Source: Rhodospirillales bacterium
GTDB taxonomy: Bacteria > Pseudomonadota > Alphaproteobacteria > Rhodospirillales > Thalassospiraceae
NCBI GenBank assembly: GCA_019634165.1
Contig: JAHQVT010000003.1
Span: 180,308 to 244,307, forward strand
Length of the DNA: 64,000 nt
Direction: 5' to 3'
Shown here: positions 35,467 to 44,302 of the stretch, in pieces
How the letters are laid out: each line of letters opens with the position of its first letter
Numbering within the stretch: position 1 is the stretch's first letter
Notes under the pieces: generated by a model
What the model was told of the DNA's origin: nothing
The model's database searches: none
Seen by the model: only the letters and a program-made list of their open reading frames with translations
Translations under genes and position numbers: made by a program

Positions 35467-35598
35467 TTAGACAAAACCGCGAAGGGTCTGTGCCATGCCA
35501 ATCGCGATCACGAACAGGAAAAATCCTGCGCTGCCGACAACAGCAAGCGTGCTGCAAAGCTCGTTCAAGCGGGTCGGGTTTTCGATCAGTTTCAACAT
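35467..35598 (-). CDS. Small single-span membrane protein, 43 residues
   Basis: A short frame behind a near-perfect Shine-Dalgarno (GAGGAGGACACACC). The product starts MLKLIENPTRLNELCSTLAV, has one hydrophobic helix at about residues 18-36 (AVVGSAGFFLFVIAIGMA) and ends QTLRGFV. It is therefore probably a small inner-membrane protein of unknown function. It lies immediately upstream of the folded RNA-like element and its terminator on the same strand. Reading in other frames gives longer but unsupported proteins. Confidence 0.75.
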   Translation of the reverse strand: MLKLIENPTRLNELCSTLAVVGSAGFFLFVIAIGMAQTLRGFV

Positions 35599-36032
35599 GG
35601 TGTGTCCTCCTCAATCTGTCTGAAGAAACCATACTGTTCTGATTTTGTTCTCGCAAGAACAAAATTGGAACAAAAGTATCGATACATAGTTATCTAATTG
35701 AAATAAATAAATAAAATTACATTTCGGAATGTTCTCATTTTGTGCTGAAAATGAGAACGTCGGTCTGGGATGCGGGAATTAAGTTGGATGAAAAGCGCAG
35801 AAATGCGGGCTTTTGTACGATTCTTTAAATGATCGGCACTGGCTTTGTTCTTCTCGCGTTCGCATATCTTACCCAGAACATGGTTCACCTCGCGCAATTG
35901 GTTGGGTGATTAGACCGTAAAAGTGCAAATCGTCATCAAAGTTTGTATTTCATCGGGGTTAAAGACGTGGATAGTTGAAAATATGCTTCTGTCAGGGTGA
36001 TTTTTGGATCGATTCATTTCTGATGGACTGCT

Positions 36033-36281
36033 ATGAAGTTATCTGTGCGCAAACCCGATCCCAAATTCAATCAATGTGGGAGAAATCAATTTGTTGCAGG
36101 ATATCTAGACTGGCCTAAAATAGCGGCCAACCCGGTGGCTTTTGAACCCGTTTTGCAACAAATTGTTACGGTTCAACTGGATTCCGGTAAAGCGGTCGTT
36201 TTCGCGCTTGATCGCAGTGGTCTTACCCCCAGAGATCGTGTAACAGTGCGCTTTAGGATCGAAATATTGCAGTCGTGCTGA
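36033..36281 (+). CDS. Doubtful small open frame, 82 residues
   Basis: An ATG frame with codon use fairly like the neighbouring genes in its second half ('EPVLQQIVTVQLDSGKAVVFALDRSG'). It lacks a clear ribosome binding site and any family resemblance. It may be a real hypothetical gene or chance. Confidence 0.25.
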   Translation: MKLSVRKPDPKFNQCGRNQFVAGYLDWPKIAANPVAFEPVLQQIVTVQLDSGKAVVFALDRSGLTPRDRVTVRFRIEILQSC

Positions 36282-36424
36282 TCAGGACACAGCATTGCTG
36301 CTAAGTACGATCGAACTGATCAAATAATTGGACGACGCCATATGCGATAATCCGCAAGGCAGATGGTCATTGCTGAGAAATGCACATTGTTTGACAGCTA
36401 AAGACAAGCCTGTATCAGGCCAAA

Positions 36425-36512
36425 TGTGGCATTCGCCACAACAGGTCTTGCAGGCAAAAGCACACAGACAATGCCGGGAAAACCCGGTGTTGTTATCACG
36501 GTAAATACCGTG
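36425..36512 (+). promoter_or_regulatory. Palindrome series in the zwf leader
   Basis: Three short perfect inverted repeats follow each other: TGTGGC-ATTC-GCCACA (36425-36440), CCGGG-AAAA-CCCGG (36474-36487) and CACGGTA-AA-TACCGTG (36497-36512). The last looks like an operator for a LacI- or GntR-type regulator; all could also be mRNA hairpins. They lie 80-170 bp upstream of the zwf start and probably control the sugar operon. Confidence 0.5.
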
Positions 36513-36592
36513 TCCCGGCCGCCTGCCAGGATCAAAGGATCCGGGGTCCCACCTTGGCGACGGGAAGGAAACGTTGGAAGGCTAAGGGCAGA

Positions 36593-38080
36593 ATGAGACA
36601 AAGGCTTAAACATCGTATTGCTGACATCGTGATTTTCGGTGGGACCGGAGATTTGGCGTTACGGAAACTTTTCCCCGCACTTTACGAAATGGAACGCACT
36701 GGGCGTTTTGATGATGAGACCCGTATCTTTGGCGCATCGCGCAGCGAACATAGCGACGTAGATTTTCGGGCCAAACTTGAAGAAGCGGGAAAGAAATTCA
36801 TTCCCGAAGGCGAATTTGACGCTGAAATCTGGAAAAAATTCGAAAGCCGCGTTGCCTATGTGCAGGTATCTGCTGGCGACGAAGCCGGGTTTAAGGTTCT
36901 TCATAAAAAACTGTCCGATCAGCCTGATCGTGACCGTGTTTATTATTTCTCTACCAGTCCGGCATTGTTTGCCGATATGGCCTTTAATCTGAAAAAGGCC
37001 GGTCTGGTAACGCCCAATTCCCGTGTCGTGCTTGAAAAGCCGCTGGGCCACGATCTTGATAGTTGCCGCGAAATCAACGGTCAGATCGGCGAGGTGTTTG
37101 ACGAAAACCAGATTTTCCGTATCGACCATTATCTTGGTAAGGAAACCGTGCAGAATCTTATGATCCTGCGCTTTGCCAATGCGATGTTTGAACCGCTGTG
37201 GAACAGCGCGCATATTGACCATGTGCAGATCACGGTTGGTGAAGAAGTCGGTGCCGAAGGACGTTGGTCCTATTACGATGATGCCGGTGCAATGCGCGAC
37301 ATGGTGCAAAACCATATGCTGCAGCTTTTGTGCCTTGTCGCGATGGAACCACCCTATGTTCTTGATCAGGACGCGGTGCGCGATGAAAAGGTAAAAGTGC
37401 TTAAGGCGCTTAAACCAATCAATGACAGTAATGTTGATAGTTCCACCGTACGCGGTCAGTACCGCAAAGGGGCCGTTGGTGGCAAAGAAGTGCCGGGTTA
37501 TCTTGAAGAAGAAGGTGCCAATGTCGATAGCACCACGGAAACCTTTGTTGCCATCCGGGCGGAATTGAATAACTGGCGTTGGGCAGGGGTCCCATTCTAT
37601 CTACGGACCGGGAAACGGTTGCCAAAACGGCATTCGGAAATCGTCATACAATTCCGCGACGTACCGCATCAGATTTTCCCGCTGGCAAAATCCATGACCA
37701 ATTATCAGGCCAACCGCCTTGTTCTGCGTTTGCAGCCTGATGACGGTATTCACCTTATTCTCAATAACAAAAATCCGGGGCCGGGCCTTGTACGCTTGCG
37801 TCCGACGGCACTGAACCTGTCCTTCGCCGAGGCATTTGGCGGGCGCAGCCCGGATGCCTATGAACGTCTTTTGCTTGATGCGATTGATGGCAATAACACC
37901 TTGTTTGTCCGCCGCGACGAACAGGATATTGCCTGGCAGTGGGTCGATGCCATTCAAGATGCTTGGCGCAACAACCACGTCACACCCAAAGGCTATACTT
38001 CGGGGACGTGGGGGCCGTCTGCTGCCATCGCATTGATTGAACGCGATGGACGGACCTGGAACGAAGAAGCCGGGTTTTAA
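36593..38080 (+). CDS. zwf: Glucose-6-phosphate 1-dehydrogenase
   Basis: Zwf oxidises glucose-6-phosphate to 6-phosphogluconolactone, making NADPH. The 495-residue protein has the nucleotide motif 'IFGGTGDLALRKLFPALY', the substrate-binding signature 'RIDHYLGKETVQN', 'YDDAGAMRDMVQNHMLQLL' and 'WAGVPFYLRTGKRLPKR'. I chose the ATG at 36593; in-frame ATG at 36554 would add 13 basic residues not expected in the family. It is the first gene of zwf-pgl-edd-glk-eda, and 90 bp separate it from pgl. The hairpin-rich leader upstream suggests sugar-dependent control. Confidence 0.97.
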   Translation: MRQRLKHRIADIVIFGGTGDLALRKLFPALYEMERTGRFDDETRIFGASRSEHSDVDFRAKLEEAGKKFIPEGEFDAEIWKKFESRVAYVQVSAGDEAGFKVLHKKLSDQPDRDRVYYFSTSPALFADMAFNLKKAGLVTPNSRVVLEKPLGHDLDSCREINGQIGEVFDENQIFRIDHYLGKETVQNLMILRFANAMFEPLWNSAHIDHVQITVGEEVGAEGRWSYYDDAGAMRDMVQNHMLQLLCLVAMEPPYVLDQDAVRDEKVKVLKALKPINDSNVDSSTVRGQYRKGAVGGKEVPGYLEEEGANVDSTTETFVAIRAELNNWRWAGVPFYLRTGKRLPKRHSEIVIQFRDVPHQIFPLAKSMTNYQANRLVLRLQPDDGIHLILNNKNPGPGLVRLRPTALNLSFAEAFGGRSPDAYERLLLDAIDGNNTLFVRRDEQDIAWQWVDAIQDAWRNNHVTPKGYTSGTWGPSAAIALIERDGRTWNEEAGF

Positions 38081-38170
38081 GTCGGGCTTTTAGATTGCGC
38101 ATCCCCCTTGTCAAAGCAGGCAGGGGGATTGGCGCGAAGCTCTGCACGACCCCAAATTCGGGAAAAAGAC

Positions 38171-38890
38171 ATGACAAACGAACGCATTTTTAAAAGCGGC
38201 GATGAAATGCTTGCGGCAATGGTGAAAGAAACCATCGAGCGGCTTGAATTCGCGATTGCGACCCGCGGCCATGCCAGCATTGCCGTTGCCGGTGGACGTT
38301 TTCCAAAACCATTGTTTGAAACGCTTTCAACCGCACGACTTGATTGGTCAAAAGTTACCGTGACCCTTGGCGATGATCGTTGGGTTGGGTTGGATGATGA
38401 CCAATCCAATGAAAAGCTGGTGCGTGATTACTTGTTTACCAACGAAGCACAGCACGCCCGCTTTGTATCGCTGAAAACACCCGATAGCAGCCCGGAAGAT
38501 GCCGTAAATACCGTGAGTGCACGCCTGCGCACTGAAATGCATTGGCCGCTTGATATCGTATTTTTGGGGATGGGCGATGACGGGCATACCGCATCACTTT
38601 TCCCATCCTCAACGCCCGAAGCCCTGCGTAAAGGGCTTTATCCCGAACATGGCGAAATCGTCGCCGCTGCCCGCCCGACCGTATCACCGGTCCCGCGCAT
38701 CAGCATGACGTTACCCGCCATCCTTAATGCCCGGTATATTGGTATCCATATTACCGGACAGTCCAAATGGTCGACCTATGAAACCGCGAAAAACGGCAGC
38801 GAAATCGAAGAAATGCCGGTTCGCGCAATCTTGCAACAGACTGACGTGCCCGTCGATCTGTGGTGGAGCGCCGAGAACCCGAAAGGCTGA
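38171..38890 (+). CDS. pgl: 6-Phosphogluconolactonase
   Basis: Pgl (DevB type) hydrolyses 6-phosphogluconolactone to 6-phosphogluconate. The 239-residue protein has '[18 protein letters not shown]', '[18 protein letters not shown]' and '[18 protein letters not shown]', the sugar-phosphate isomerase-like signatures of the family. I chose the ATG at 38171 with GGGAAAAAG upstream. It lies in the operon after zwf, and edd starts 5 bp after its stop codon, which indicates tight coupling. Confidence 0.95.
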   Translation: MTNERIFKSGDEMLAAMVKETIERLEFAIATRGHASIAVAGGRFPKPLFETLSTARLDWSKVTVTLGDDRWVGLDDDQSNEKLVRDYLFTNEAQHARFVSLKTPDSSPEDAVNTVSARLRTEMHWPLDIVFLGMGDDGHTASLFPSSTPEALRKGLYPEHGEIVAAARPTVSPVPRISMTLPAILNARYIGIHITGQSKWSTYETAKNGSEIEEMPVRAILQQTDVPVDLWWSAENPKG

Positions 38891-38895
38891 ACCCC

Positions 38896-40728
38896 ATGAA
38901 ACGTGAAATAGATCAGATTACCAAACGCATTATCGAGCGTTCCAAACCAACCCGTGAGGCTTACCTTGCCAAGATCGAAGCTGCGGCGTCCGATCGCCCG
39001 CACCGATCTTCGCTATCTTGTGGCAACCTTGCCCATGCGTCGGCCGGCTGTAGTGCTGCTGATAAGGAACGCATTAATGGCGATGAAGGTGCCAATCTTG
39101 GCATTGTGACATCCTATAATGATATGCTTTCCGCCCATCAGCCGTTGGGTGTTTATCCGGACCGCATCAAAAAGGCTGTGTTTGAAGCCGGTGGCACCGC
39201 ACAGGTTGCCGGTGGCGTGCCTGCCATGTGTGATGGTGTGACCCAAGGCCGTCCGGGCATGGAACTTAGCCTGTTCTCGCGTGATGTGATCGCGATGTCG
39301 ACGGCGGTTTCGCTGTCCCATGATGTGTTTGACGCGGCCCTTTATCTGGGGGTGTGCGATAAAATTGTTCCGGGTCTTGTCATGGGCGCGTTGTCCTATG
39401 GCCATATCCCGGCGGTTTTTGTGCCCGCCGGTCCAATGCCATCTGGTTTGCCGAACGATGAAAAGGCCCGTATTCGCCAGCTTTATGCCCAAGGTAAGGT
39501 TGGTCGTAAGGAACTGTTGGAAGCTGAAACTGCGTCATATCACAGCCCCGGCACCTGCACATTCTATGGTACGGCAAACTCCAACCAGATGCTGATGGAA
39601 GTCATGGGCCTGCATCTTCCTGGTGCGGCGTTTGTTAACCCAAACACCGATCTGCGCGATGCCCTGACCGAAGAAGCCGCACGCCGTGCGCTTTCGATCA
39701 CCAAGCTTGGCAATGACTATCGCCCGGTTGGTAAGATTTTGGATGAGAAGGCCTTTGTGAACGGTATTGTCGGCCTGCTGGCAACCGGTGGGTCCACCAA
39801 CCATACGCTGCATTTGCCTGCGATGGCGCGTGCGGCGGGGATCGAACTGCGCTGGGATGACTTTGACGAATTGTCGCGTCTTGTCCCGCTTCTGTGCCGG
39901 GTTTATCCGAACGGGCAGGCGGATGTGAATCATTTCCATGCTGCTGGCGGCATGGGCTTTGTCATTGCTGATCTTTTGAAAAACGGCATTCTGCATCCTG
40001 ATCTTGAAACCATTCATACCGGCGGCATGGCTGCTTATGGCACAGAGCCGTATCTCGATGATGGCAAACTTGCATGGCGTGATGCACCGGAAAACAGCCA
40101 TGATGAAGAAATCCTGCGTCCGACCGAAAAGGCCTTTAGTGCCGATGGTGGTTTGCGGATGCTTGCGGGTAATCTTGGCCGTTCCGTCATCAAGGTTTCG
40201 GCTGTTAAGCCAGCAAACCGGGTGATCGAAGCCCCGGCTGCGGTGTTTACATCCCAAGAAGAAATGATGGACGCGTTTAAGGAAGGCAAACTCCATCGTG
40301 ACGTGATCTGTGTTGTTCGCTTCCAGGGACCGAAAGCCAACGGGATGCCGGAACTGCACAAACTGACCCCGCCTTTGGGTGTTTTGCAGGATCTTGGCTA
40401 TAAGGTGGCACTGGTAACCGATGGTCGGATGTCAGGGGCATCGGGCAAGGTGCCTGCGGCCATCCACGTCACGCCAGAAGCCATGATGAATGGTCCGATT
40501 GCCAAGGTGCAAGACGGCGATATCGTCCGTCTGGATGCAGAAACCGGCGAGTTGATCTTGAACGTGACCGAGGCCGAGCTGGCCAAGCGCGATTTTGCGA
40601 CTTTTGATAACAAGGCCGAACATCAGGATGGCTTTGGCCGCGAGATGTTTGGTGTGTTCCGTGAACATGTTGGTCTGGCGGAATTGGGTGCCAGTGCGGT
40701 GTTTCCGGGGAAGGCTGAAGTCGCGTAA
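38896..40728 (+). CDS. edd: 6-Phosphogluconate dehydratase
   Basis: Edd dehydrates 6-phosphogluconate to 2-keto-3-deoxy-6-phosphogluconate (KDPG), the first committed Entner-Doudoroff step. The 610-residue protein belongs to the IlvD/Edd Fe-S dehydratases; '[26 protein letters not shown]', '[18 protein letters not shown]', '[20 protein letters not shown]' and '[19 protein letters not shown]' are visible, with cluster cysteines in the first two. GAAAGG precedes the ATG. Its stop overlaps the glk start by one base (TAATG). Confidence 0.97.
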   Translation: MKREIDQITKRIIERSKPTREAYLAKIEAAASDRPHRSSLSCGNLAHASAGCSAADKERINGDEGANLGIVTSYNDMLSAHQPLGVYPDRIKKAVFEAGGTAQVAGGVPAMCDGVTQGRPGMELSLFSRDVIAMSTAVSLSHDVFDAALYLGVCDKIVPGLVMGALSYGHIPAVFVPAGPMPSGLPNDEKARIRQLYAQGKVGRKELLEAETASYHSPGTCTFYGTANSNQMLMEVMGLHLPGAAFVNPNTDLRDALTEEAARRALSITKLGNDYRPVGKILDEKAFVNGIVGLLATGGSTNHTLHLPAMARAAGIELRWDDFDELSRLVPLLCRVYPNGQADVNHFHAAGGMGFVIADLLKNGILHPDLETIHTGGMAAYGTEPYLDDGKLAWRDAPENSHDEEILRPTEKAFSADGGLRMLAGNLGRSVIKVSAVKPANRVIEAPAAVFTSQEEMMDAFKEGKLHRDVICVVRFQGPKANGMPELHKLTPPLGVLQDLGYKVALVTDGRMSGASGKVPAAIHVTPEAMMNGPIAKVQDGDIVRLDAETGELILNVTEAELAKRDFATFDNKAEHQDGFGREMFGVFREHVGLAELGASAVFPGKAEVA

Positions 40729-41666
40729 TGAAGCTGGTTGGTGATATTGGCGGGACCAATGCCCGCTTTGCTTGGCTTGATGATGACGGCAATCCGTTTA
40801 CCCCGATGACATTGCCGGTGCGTGAATACGCCACCATCGGCGATGCCATGCGCGACTTTATGGAAAAAACCAACAGCACGGAATTGCGTGAATTTGCCGT
40901 CGCGGTGGCATGCCCTGCCATGGCTGATACGATCAAATTCACCAACAATCCGTGGGTGTTTTCCAAAGAAGCCCTTAAGGCGGAATTTAATCTTGATCGT
41001 CTTGTGGTGGTCAATGATTTTACCGGCCTTGCGATGTCTGTGCCCTATTTGGGGCAAGAAGACCTGATCACGTTGTTTGATGGTCCGGGGCGTCCCGGCC
41101 TGCCATTGGCGGTGATCGGGGCGGGGACGGGTCTTGGTGTTTCGGGGCTTTTGCCCCATGAAGGGCATTGGTTGCCTATTCAGGGCGAAGGTGGGCATGT
41201 GTCCTTGCCTGCGGTCGATGACCTTGATTATGAAATCGTCAAATTCCTGAGCAACGAATTGGGCCGGGTTTCGGCTGAACGCATCTTGTCGGGGATGGGG
41301 ATTGAAAATCTGTATCGGGCGCTGGCCGCGATTGACGGGGTTAAAGTTGCCCCCAAAACCGCAGCCGAGGTCGTCGATGGCGCGCTTGAAAATAATGACC
41401 CGCTGTGCCTAAAGGTTCTGGATCGGTTCTGCCTGTTTATGGGCGGGGTGGCCGGTGACCTTGTTCTGACCCTTGGGGCGTTTGACGGGGTGTTTATCGG
41501 CGGCGGCATTGGTCCGCGGATTGCCGATTATATGAAACAAAGCGGCCTGAAAGATCGGATGATCGCCAAAGGCCGTTTCCATGATTTGATGAATGATGTG
41601 CCGGTGCGCCTGATGACGGCGAAATACCCGGCCCTGATCGGTTGCGCCAAGATTTTAACGGCCTGA
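40728..41666 (+). CDS. glk: Glucokinase
   Basis: Glk phosphorylates glucose with ATP, feeding zwf. The 312-residue protein is of the E. coli Glk type: 'LVGDIGGTNARFAWL' (phosphate-1), 'VVNDFTGLAMSVPYL', 'AVIGAGTGLGVSGLL' and 'GEGGHVSLPA'. The start codon overlaps the edd stop by one base, so translation is probably coupled. A cytoplasmic glucokinase here implies that free glucose enters without a PTS. The eda gene follows within 24 bp. Confidence 0.95.
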   Translation: MKLVGDIGGTNARFAWLDDDGNPFTPMTLPVREYATIGDAMRDFMEKTNSTELREFAVAVACPAMADTIKFTNNPWVFSKEALKAEFNLDRLVVVNDFTGLAMSVPYLGQEDLITLFDGPGRPGLPLAVIGAGTGLGVSGLLPHEGHWLPIQGEGGHVSLPAVDDLDYEIVKFLSNELGRVSAERILSGMGIENLYRALAAIDGVKVAPKTAAEVVDGALENNDPLCLKVLDRFCLFMGGVAGDLVLTLGAFDGVFIGGGIGPRIADYMKQSGLKDRMIAKGRFHDLMNDVPVRLMTAKYPALIGCAKILTA

Positions 41667-41689
41667 CCGGGAAACTGGAGGAAGAATTT

Positions 41690-42331
41690 ATGAGCCTTTC
41701 ATCGCGTGAGATTCTGTCCCAAGCCCCGGTGGTGCCGGTTTTGGTGATCGAAGACGTCAAGGATGCTGTCCCGCTTGCCAAGGCACTGGTGGCCGGTGGT
41801 TTGCCGGTTCTGGAAATCACCCTGCGCAGTGCTGCGGCGGAAGAAAGCATCAAGCGCATTATCGCAGAAGTCCCCGATGCAATTACCGGTGCCGGGACCG
41901 TGGTCAATGCCAAGCAAATGGAACGTATGGCTGAAATCGGCTGTGCCTTTGCCGTTTCGCCGGGCCATACTGCCGGTTTGCTCAAGGCTGCCGCCGATAC
42001 CGGATGCCCGCTTTTGCCGGGTGCAGGAACGCCATCGGAAATTATGAACCTGCTTGATCATGGCTATGACATTATGAAGTTCTTCCCGGCTGAACAGCAG
42101 GGTGGGGTTTCGATGCTCAAAGCACTTTCCGGCCCGTTGCCGCAGGTGAAATTCTGTCCGACAGGTGGGGTTTCGTTGAATAATCTGGCTGATTATTTAG
42201 CGCTGCCGAATATTATCACGGTCGGTGGTTCGTGGATCGCGCCCAAAGATGCGGTCAAGGCCGGTGATTGGGCCAAGATTACCCAACTTGCCCAAGAGGC
42301 AACAGACCGGGTCAACGCCCTGCGCGGCTGA
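41690..42331 (+). CDS. eda: KDPG aldolase (2-dehydro-3-deoxyphosphogluconate aldolase)
   Basis: Eda splits KDPG into pyruvate and glyceraldehyde-3-phosphate. The 213-residue TIM-barrel protein has 'VPVLVIEDVKDAVPLAKALVAGG', 'LPVLEITLRS' (Glu), 'ITGAGTVVN' and the Schiff-base lysine in 'DIMKFFPAEQQGG', with 'KFCPTGGVS' binding phosphate. I chose the ATG at 41690 with a strong GGAGGAAG. It ends the operon, followed by a strong terminator. Confidence 0.97.
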   Translation: MSLSSREILSQAPVVPVLVIEDVKDAVPLAKALVAGGLPVLEITLRSAAAEESIKRIIAEVPDAITGAGTVVNAKQMERMAEIGCAFAVSPGHTAGLLKAAADTGCPLLPGAGTPSEIMNLLDHGYDIMKFFPAEQQGGVSMLKALSGPLPQVKFCPTGGVSLNNLADYLALPNIITVGGSWIAPKDAVKAGDWAKITQLAQEATDRVNALRG

Positions 42332-42356
42332 TTAAACGGTAATCATCATACAAATG

Positions 42357-42384
42357 AAAAAGGGACCCGGTTGGGTCCCTTTTT
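42357..42384 (+). terminator. Rho-independent terminator of the Entner-Doudoroff operon
   Basis: AAAAAGGGACCC (42357-42368) pairs with GGGTCCCTTTTT (42373-42384) over a GGTT loop, 26 bp after eda. Confidence 0.92.
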
Positions 42385-42411
42385 CAATGGTGGCGCGATG
42401 GGGGAATATGG

Positions 42412-42669
42412 TTAGCGGTTTTTACGCGGCGGGAGTTCGTTTGAAATCCGGTCGACATACCAAGTCATGCCGTTAAATTTACGCTGCAGGCCAAGATCAG
42501 CGAGATCTGCGTGGCTGAGGTTGTCCATAACGTTGCGCTGGGTTTTGCGTTTGCGTGCCGCAATCGAATATTTGACGATACGGTTCAGTAACGCACCAAA
42601 CGGCATACGCTTGGTGAATGGATCCGTTTTTACATCGAATTGTGCGTGGTCGGTAATTGGGTGTGCCAT
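42412..42669 (-). CDS. DUF1127-like small protein, module 1
   Basis: An 85-residue basic protein with a C-terminal DUF1127-like segment: 'AARKRKTQRNVMDNLSHADLADLGLQRK', the Arg-rich helix followed by the conserved Leu-Gly-Leu turn. DUF1127 proteins in alphaproteobacteria bind RNA or regulators and affect phosphate, carbon and stress responses. The ATG at 42667-42669 follows a perfect AGGAGG. It is divergent from a LysR gene across 148 bp that hold TGCAAAA repeats. The C-terminal tail (NELPPRKNR) is unassigned. Confidence 0.75.
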   Translation of the reverse strand: MAHPITDHAQFDVKTDPFTKRMPFGALLNRIVKYSIAARKRKTQRNVMDNLSHADLADLGLQRKFNGMTWYVDRISNELPPRKNR

Positions 42670-42727
42670 GGTGGCCTCCTGATATCTCAGGGTTGAATTG
42701 CTGTGTTGATGGACGCACCATGTCATA

Positions 42728-42776
42728 TGCAAAATAAAACGGGAATTAGGTTGTTTTGCAGATTTAATGTGCAAAA
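42728..42776. promoter_or_regulatory. Candidate LysR binding sites, module 1
   Basis: TGCAAAA (42728-42734) and TTTTGCA (42754-42760) form an inverted pair, with a third TGCAAAA at 42770-42776. They lie between the divergent DUF1127 and LysR genes, where a LysR protein usually binds its own region. Confidence 0.5.
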
Positions 42777-42817
42777 ATGATCGGATGTTTGTGGGGTCGA
42801 ACGTCTAAGGTGCAGAT

Positions 42818-43687
42818 ATGAACTGGAACGATTTACGTTATTTCCTTGTCCTTGCGGGCGAAGGAAGCCTTTCGGGGGCTGCACGCCGTCTGCGCAAGGA
42901 ACACACAACCGTCGCCCGCCGGATTGAGGCCCTTGAAGCCGATGTCGGCACCAAGCTGTTTGACCGTTTGCCGCGCGGTTGGCAATTGACCACGGCGGGG
43001 CATAATCTTGTGCCGGTGGCAGAAAGGGTTGAAGAAGAAGCATTAACCTTTGAACGTCAGGCCAAGGGCGATGAAGCTGCCCACGGGGTTGTACGCATTT
43101 CCGTGCCCCCGGTGGCGGGGCGCGTTTTGTTTGCCCCGCGTTTGGCACGGTTGCTCAAAGCCCATAAGGGGCTTGAATTTGAAATCATCGGGGCGGCCAA
43201 TGTGGTGAATTTGGCGCGGCGTGAGGCCGATGTTGCCGTGCGTATGATTACCCCGCGTGAGCCGGGTCTGATCACCCGAAAACTGGTCGAACTTGGTGTT
43301 GGTTTATATGGTGCTGTGGGGTATCGCGACCGAGTGCCAGAAATGGATTGGGAATTCTGCGGTTACGAAGATACGGCTTATGGCGCATCGAAAAAAGAAT
43401 GGGTACGCAATGTGTTGGGTCGTGAATTGCCGTGTCGTTTCAGGGCGGATGAAACCGAAACCGTGCGTCAATTCATCGCCGCTGGCCATGGGGTTGGTGT
43501 CTTGCCAAGATATCTTGGCGATAAAGATGATGAACTTGAACTGATCCATGCCGATTTGGACGGCGAAAGTCGCGAAACCGGCTGGATGGTGGTGCATCCC
43601 GATATGCGCAGATCGCCGGGGGTGCGATTGGTCATGGATGCCTTGATCAAGGCGGCCGACAATATCGCCGAAGAATTTCAGGTCTAA
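42818..43687 (+). CDS. LysR-family transcriptional regulator, module 1
   Basis: A 289-residue LysR regulator. The N-terminal winged helix is 'MNWNDLRYFLVLAGEGSLSGAARRLRKEHTTVARRIEALEADVG', and the 'LFDRLPRGWQLT' wing follows. The C-terminal effector domain has 'LARREADVAVRMITP' and 'HPDMRRSPGVRLVMDALIKAADN'. It has the same length as, and is clearly paralogous to, the LysR at 44303. It is divergent from a DUF1127 gene, the likely target by position. The effector is unknown. Its own terminator follows. Confidence 0.93.
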   Translation: MNWNDLRYFLVLAGEGSLSGAARRLRKEHTTVARRIEALEADVGTKLFDRLPRGWQLTTAGHNLVPVAERVEEEALTFERQAKGDEAAHGVVRISVPPVAGRVLFAPRLARLLKAHKGLEFEIIGAANVVNLARREADVAVRMITPREPGLITRKLVELGVGLYGAVGYRDRVPEMDWEFCGYEDTAYGASKKEWVRNVLGRELPCRFRADETETVRQFIAAGHGVGVLPRYLGDKDDELELIHADLDGESRETGWMVVHPDMRRSPGVRLVMDALIKAADNIAEEFQV

Positions 43688-43712
43688 TCGGATCGAAAAT
43701 AGCTTGAACAAG

Positions 43713-43742
43713 AAAGGCTCCTGCAGAAACAGGAGCCTTTTT
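43713..43742 (+). terminator. Rho-independent terminator of LysR module 1
   Basis: The stem AAAGGCTCCTG (43713-43723)/CAGGAGCCTTT (43730-43740) is followed by TT, shortly after the LysR stop. Confidence 0.85.
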
Positions 43743-43834
43743 GATGCCTGAGGGAGGCATTTCAAAGCATGTCGATTGCCAAAGGTTCAAATGTTCAGAC
43801 CTAAAGGCTGCTTTGAATGACGGTGGTCCTACAA

Positions 43835-44107
43835 TCAGTCACGGTGAACAAATCCATTATGACTGCGTTCCAGACCAATATCGCGCAGTTGATCGTCCGT
43901 TAAGCGGGTTAAAGCAACACGGTTTTGATGCCGCTTATAGGAGGAGGCAACTGTATCGAGGATTGCGAAAATGATAGCGCTAACACCCTTGGTGACATTG
44001 GGGCGCGAGGCAGGGGCGGGTAGGCATTGCGCAAGCAATTCCGTCGACGTTGTTTGCGAAAGACAGCCAACAACGCGATTGCATTCTAACTGGTTTTGAA
44101 TGGCCAT
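43835..44107 (-). CDS. DUF1127 protein, module 2
   Basis: A 90-residue protein with a clear DUF1127 C-terminus, 'YKRHQNRVALTRLTDDQLRDIGLERS'. The N-terminal half is low in known motifs and has four cysteines (ECNRVVGCL... QCLPAPA). AAAGGAGC precedes the ATG at 44105-44107. It is divergent from the second LysR gene, repeating the arrangement of module 1, although the two DUF1127 proteins differ strongly outside the core. Confidence 0.8.
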   Translation of the reverse strand: MAIQNQLECNRVVGCLSQTTSTELLAQCLPAPASRPNVTKGVSAIIFAILDTVASSYKRHQNRVALTRLTDDQLRDIGLERSHNGFVHRD

Positions 44108-44156
44108 TTTGATGCTCCTTTATCGTGTTGGTTGATTTGATGGCCGCAGGATGACA

Positions 44157-44214
44157 TGCGCAAAAATACAATTGAATTCAGATAAAATGCGCTATAGTTG
44201 TGCAAAATTGCGCA
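44157..44214. promoter_or_regulatory. Candidate LysR binding sites, module 2
   Basis: TGCGCAA (44157-44163) and TTGCGCA (44208-44214) form an inverted pair around further TGCAAAA and AAAATGCGC elements. The core recalls the TGCAAAA sites of module 1. Confidence 0.5.
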
Positions 44215-44302
44215 GGGTGTCTAAGGTTGGGAACCGCTAATTAGATTGGATTGGTTCCTGATTCTAGGGCGCGGTTTCAATGGCGGTTTGGGGATTGAGG
44301 AT

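Larger units (their letters stand above)
35599..36592. other. Long AT-rich intergenic stretch and zwf leader
   Basis: About 990 bp. The first part (35640-36300) is AT-rich with one doubtful small frame. The last ~170 bp before zwf hold several short perfect palindromes, listed separately. No mobile element is seen. Confidence 0.4.

Noticed and set aside
35432..35662. 76-residue minus-strand frame overlapping the 43-residue gene
   Set aside because: Low-complexity Arg/Cys-rich reading without ribosome binding site; the shorter frame has both a perfect site and a membrane helix.
39535..40359. 274-residue minus-strand frame inside edd
   Set aside because: Antisense shadow of a conserved dehydratase.
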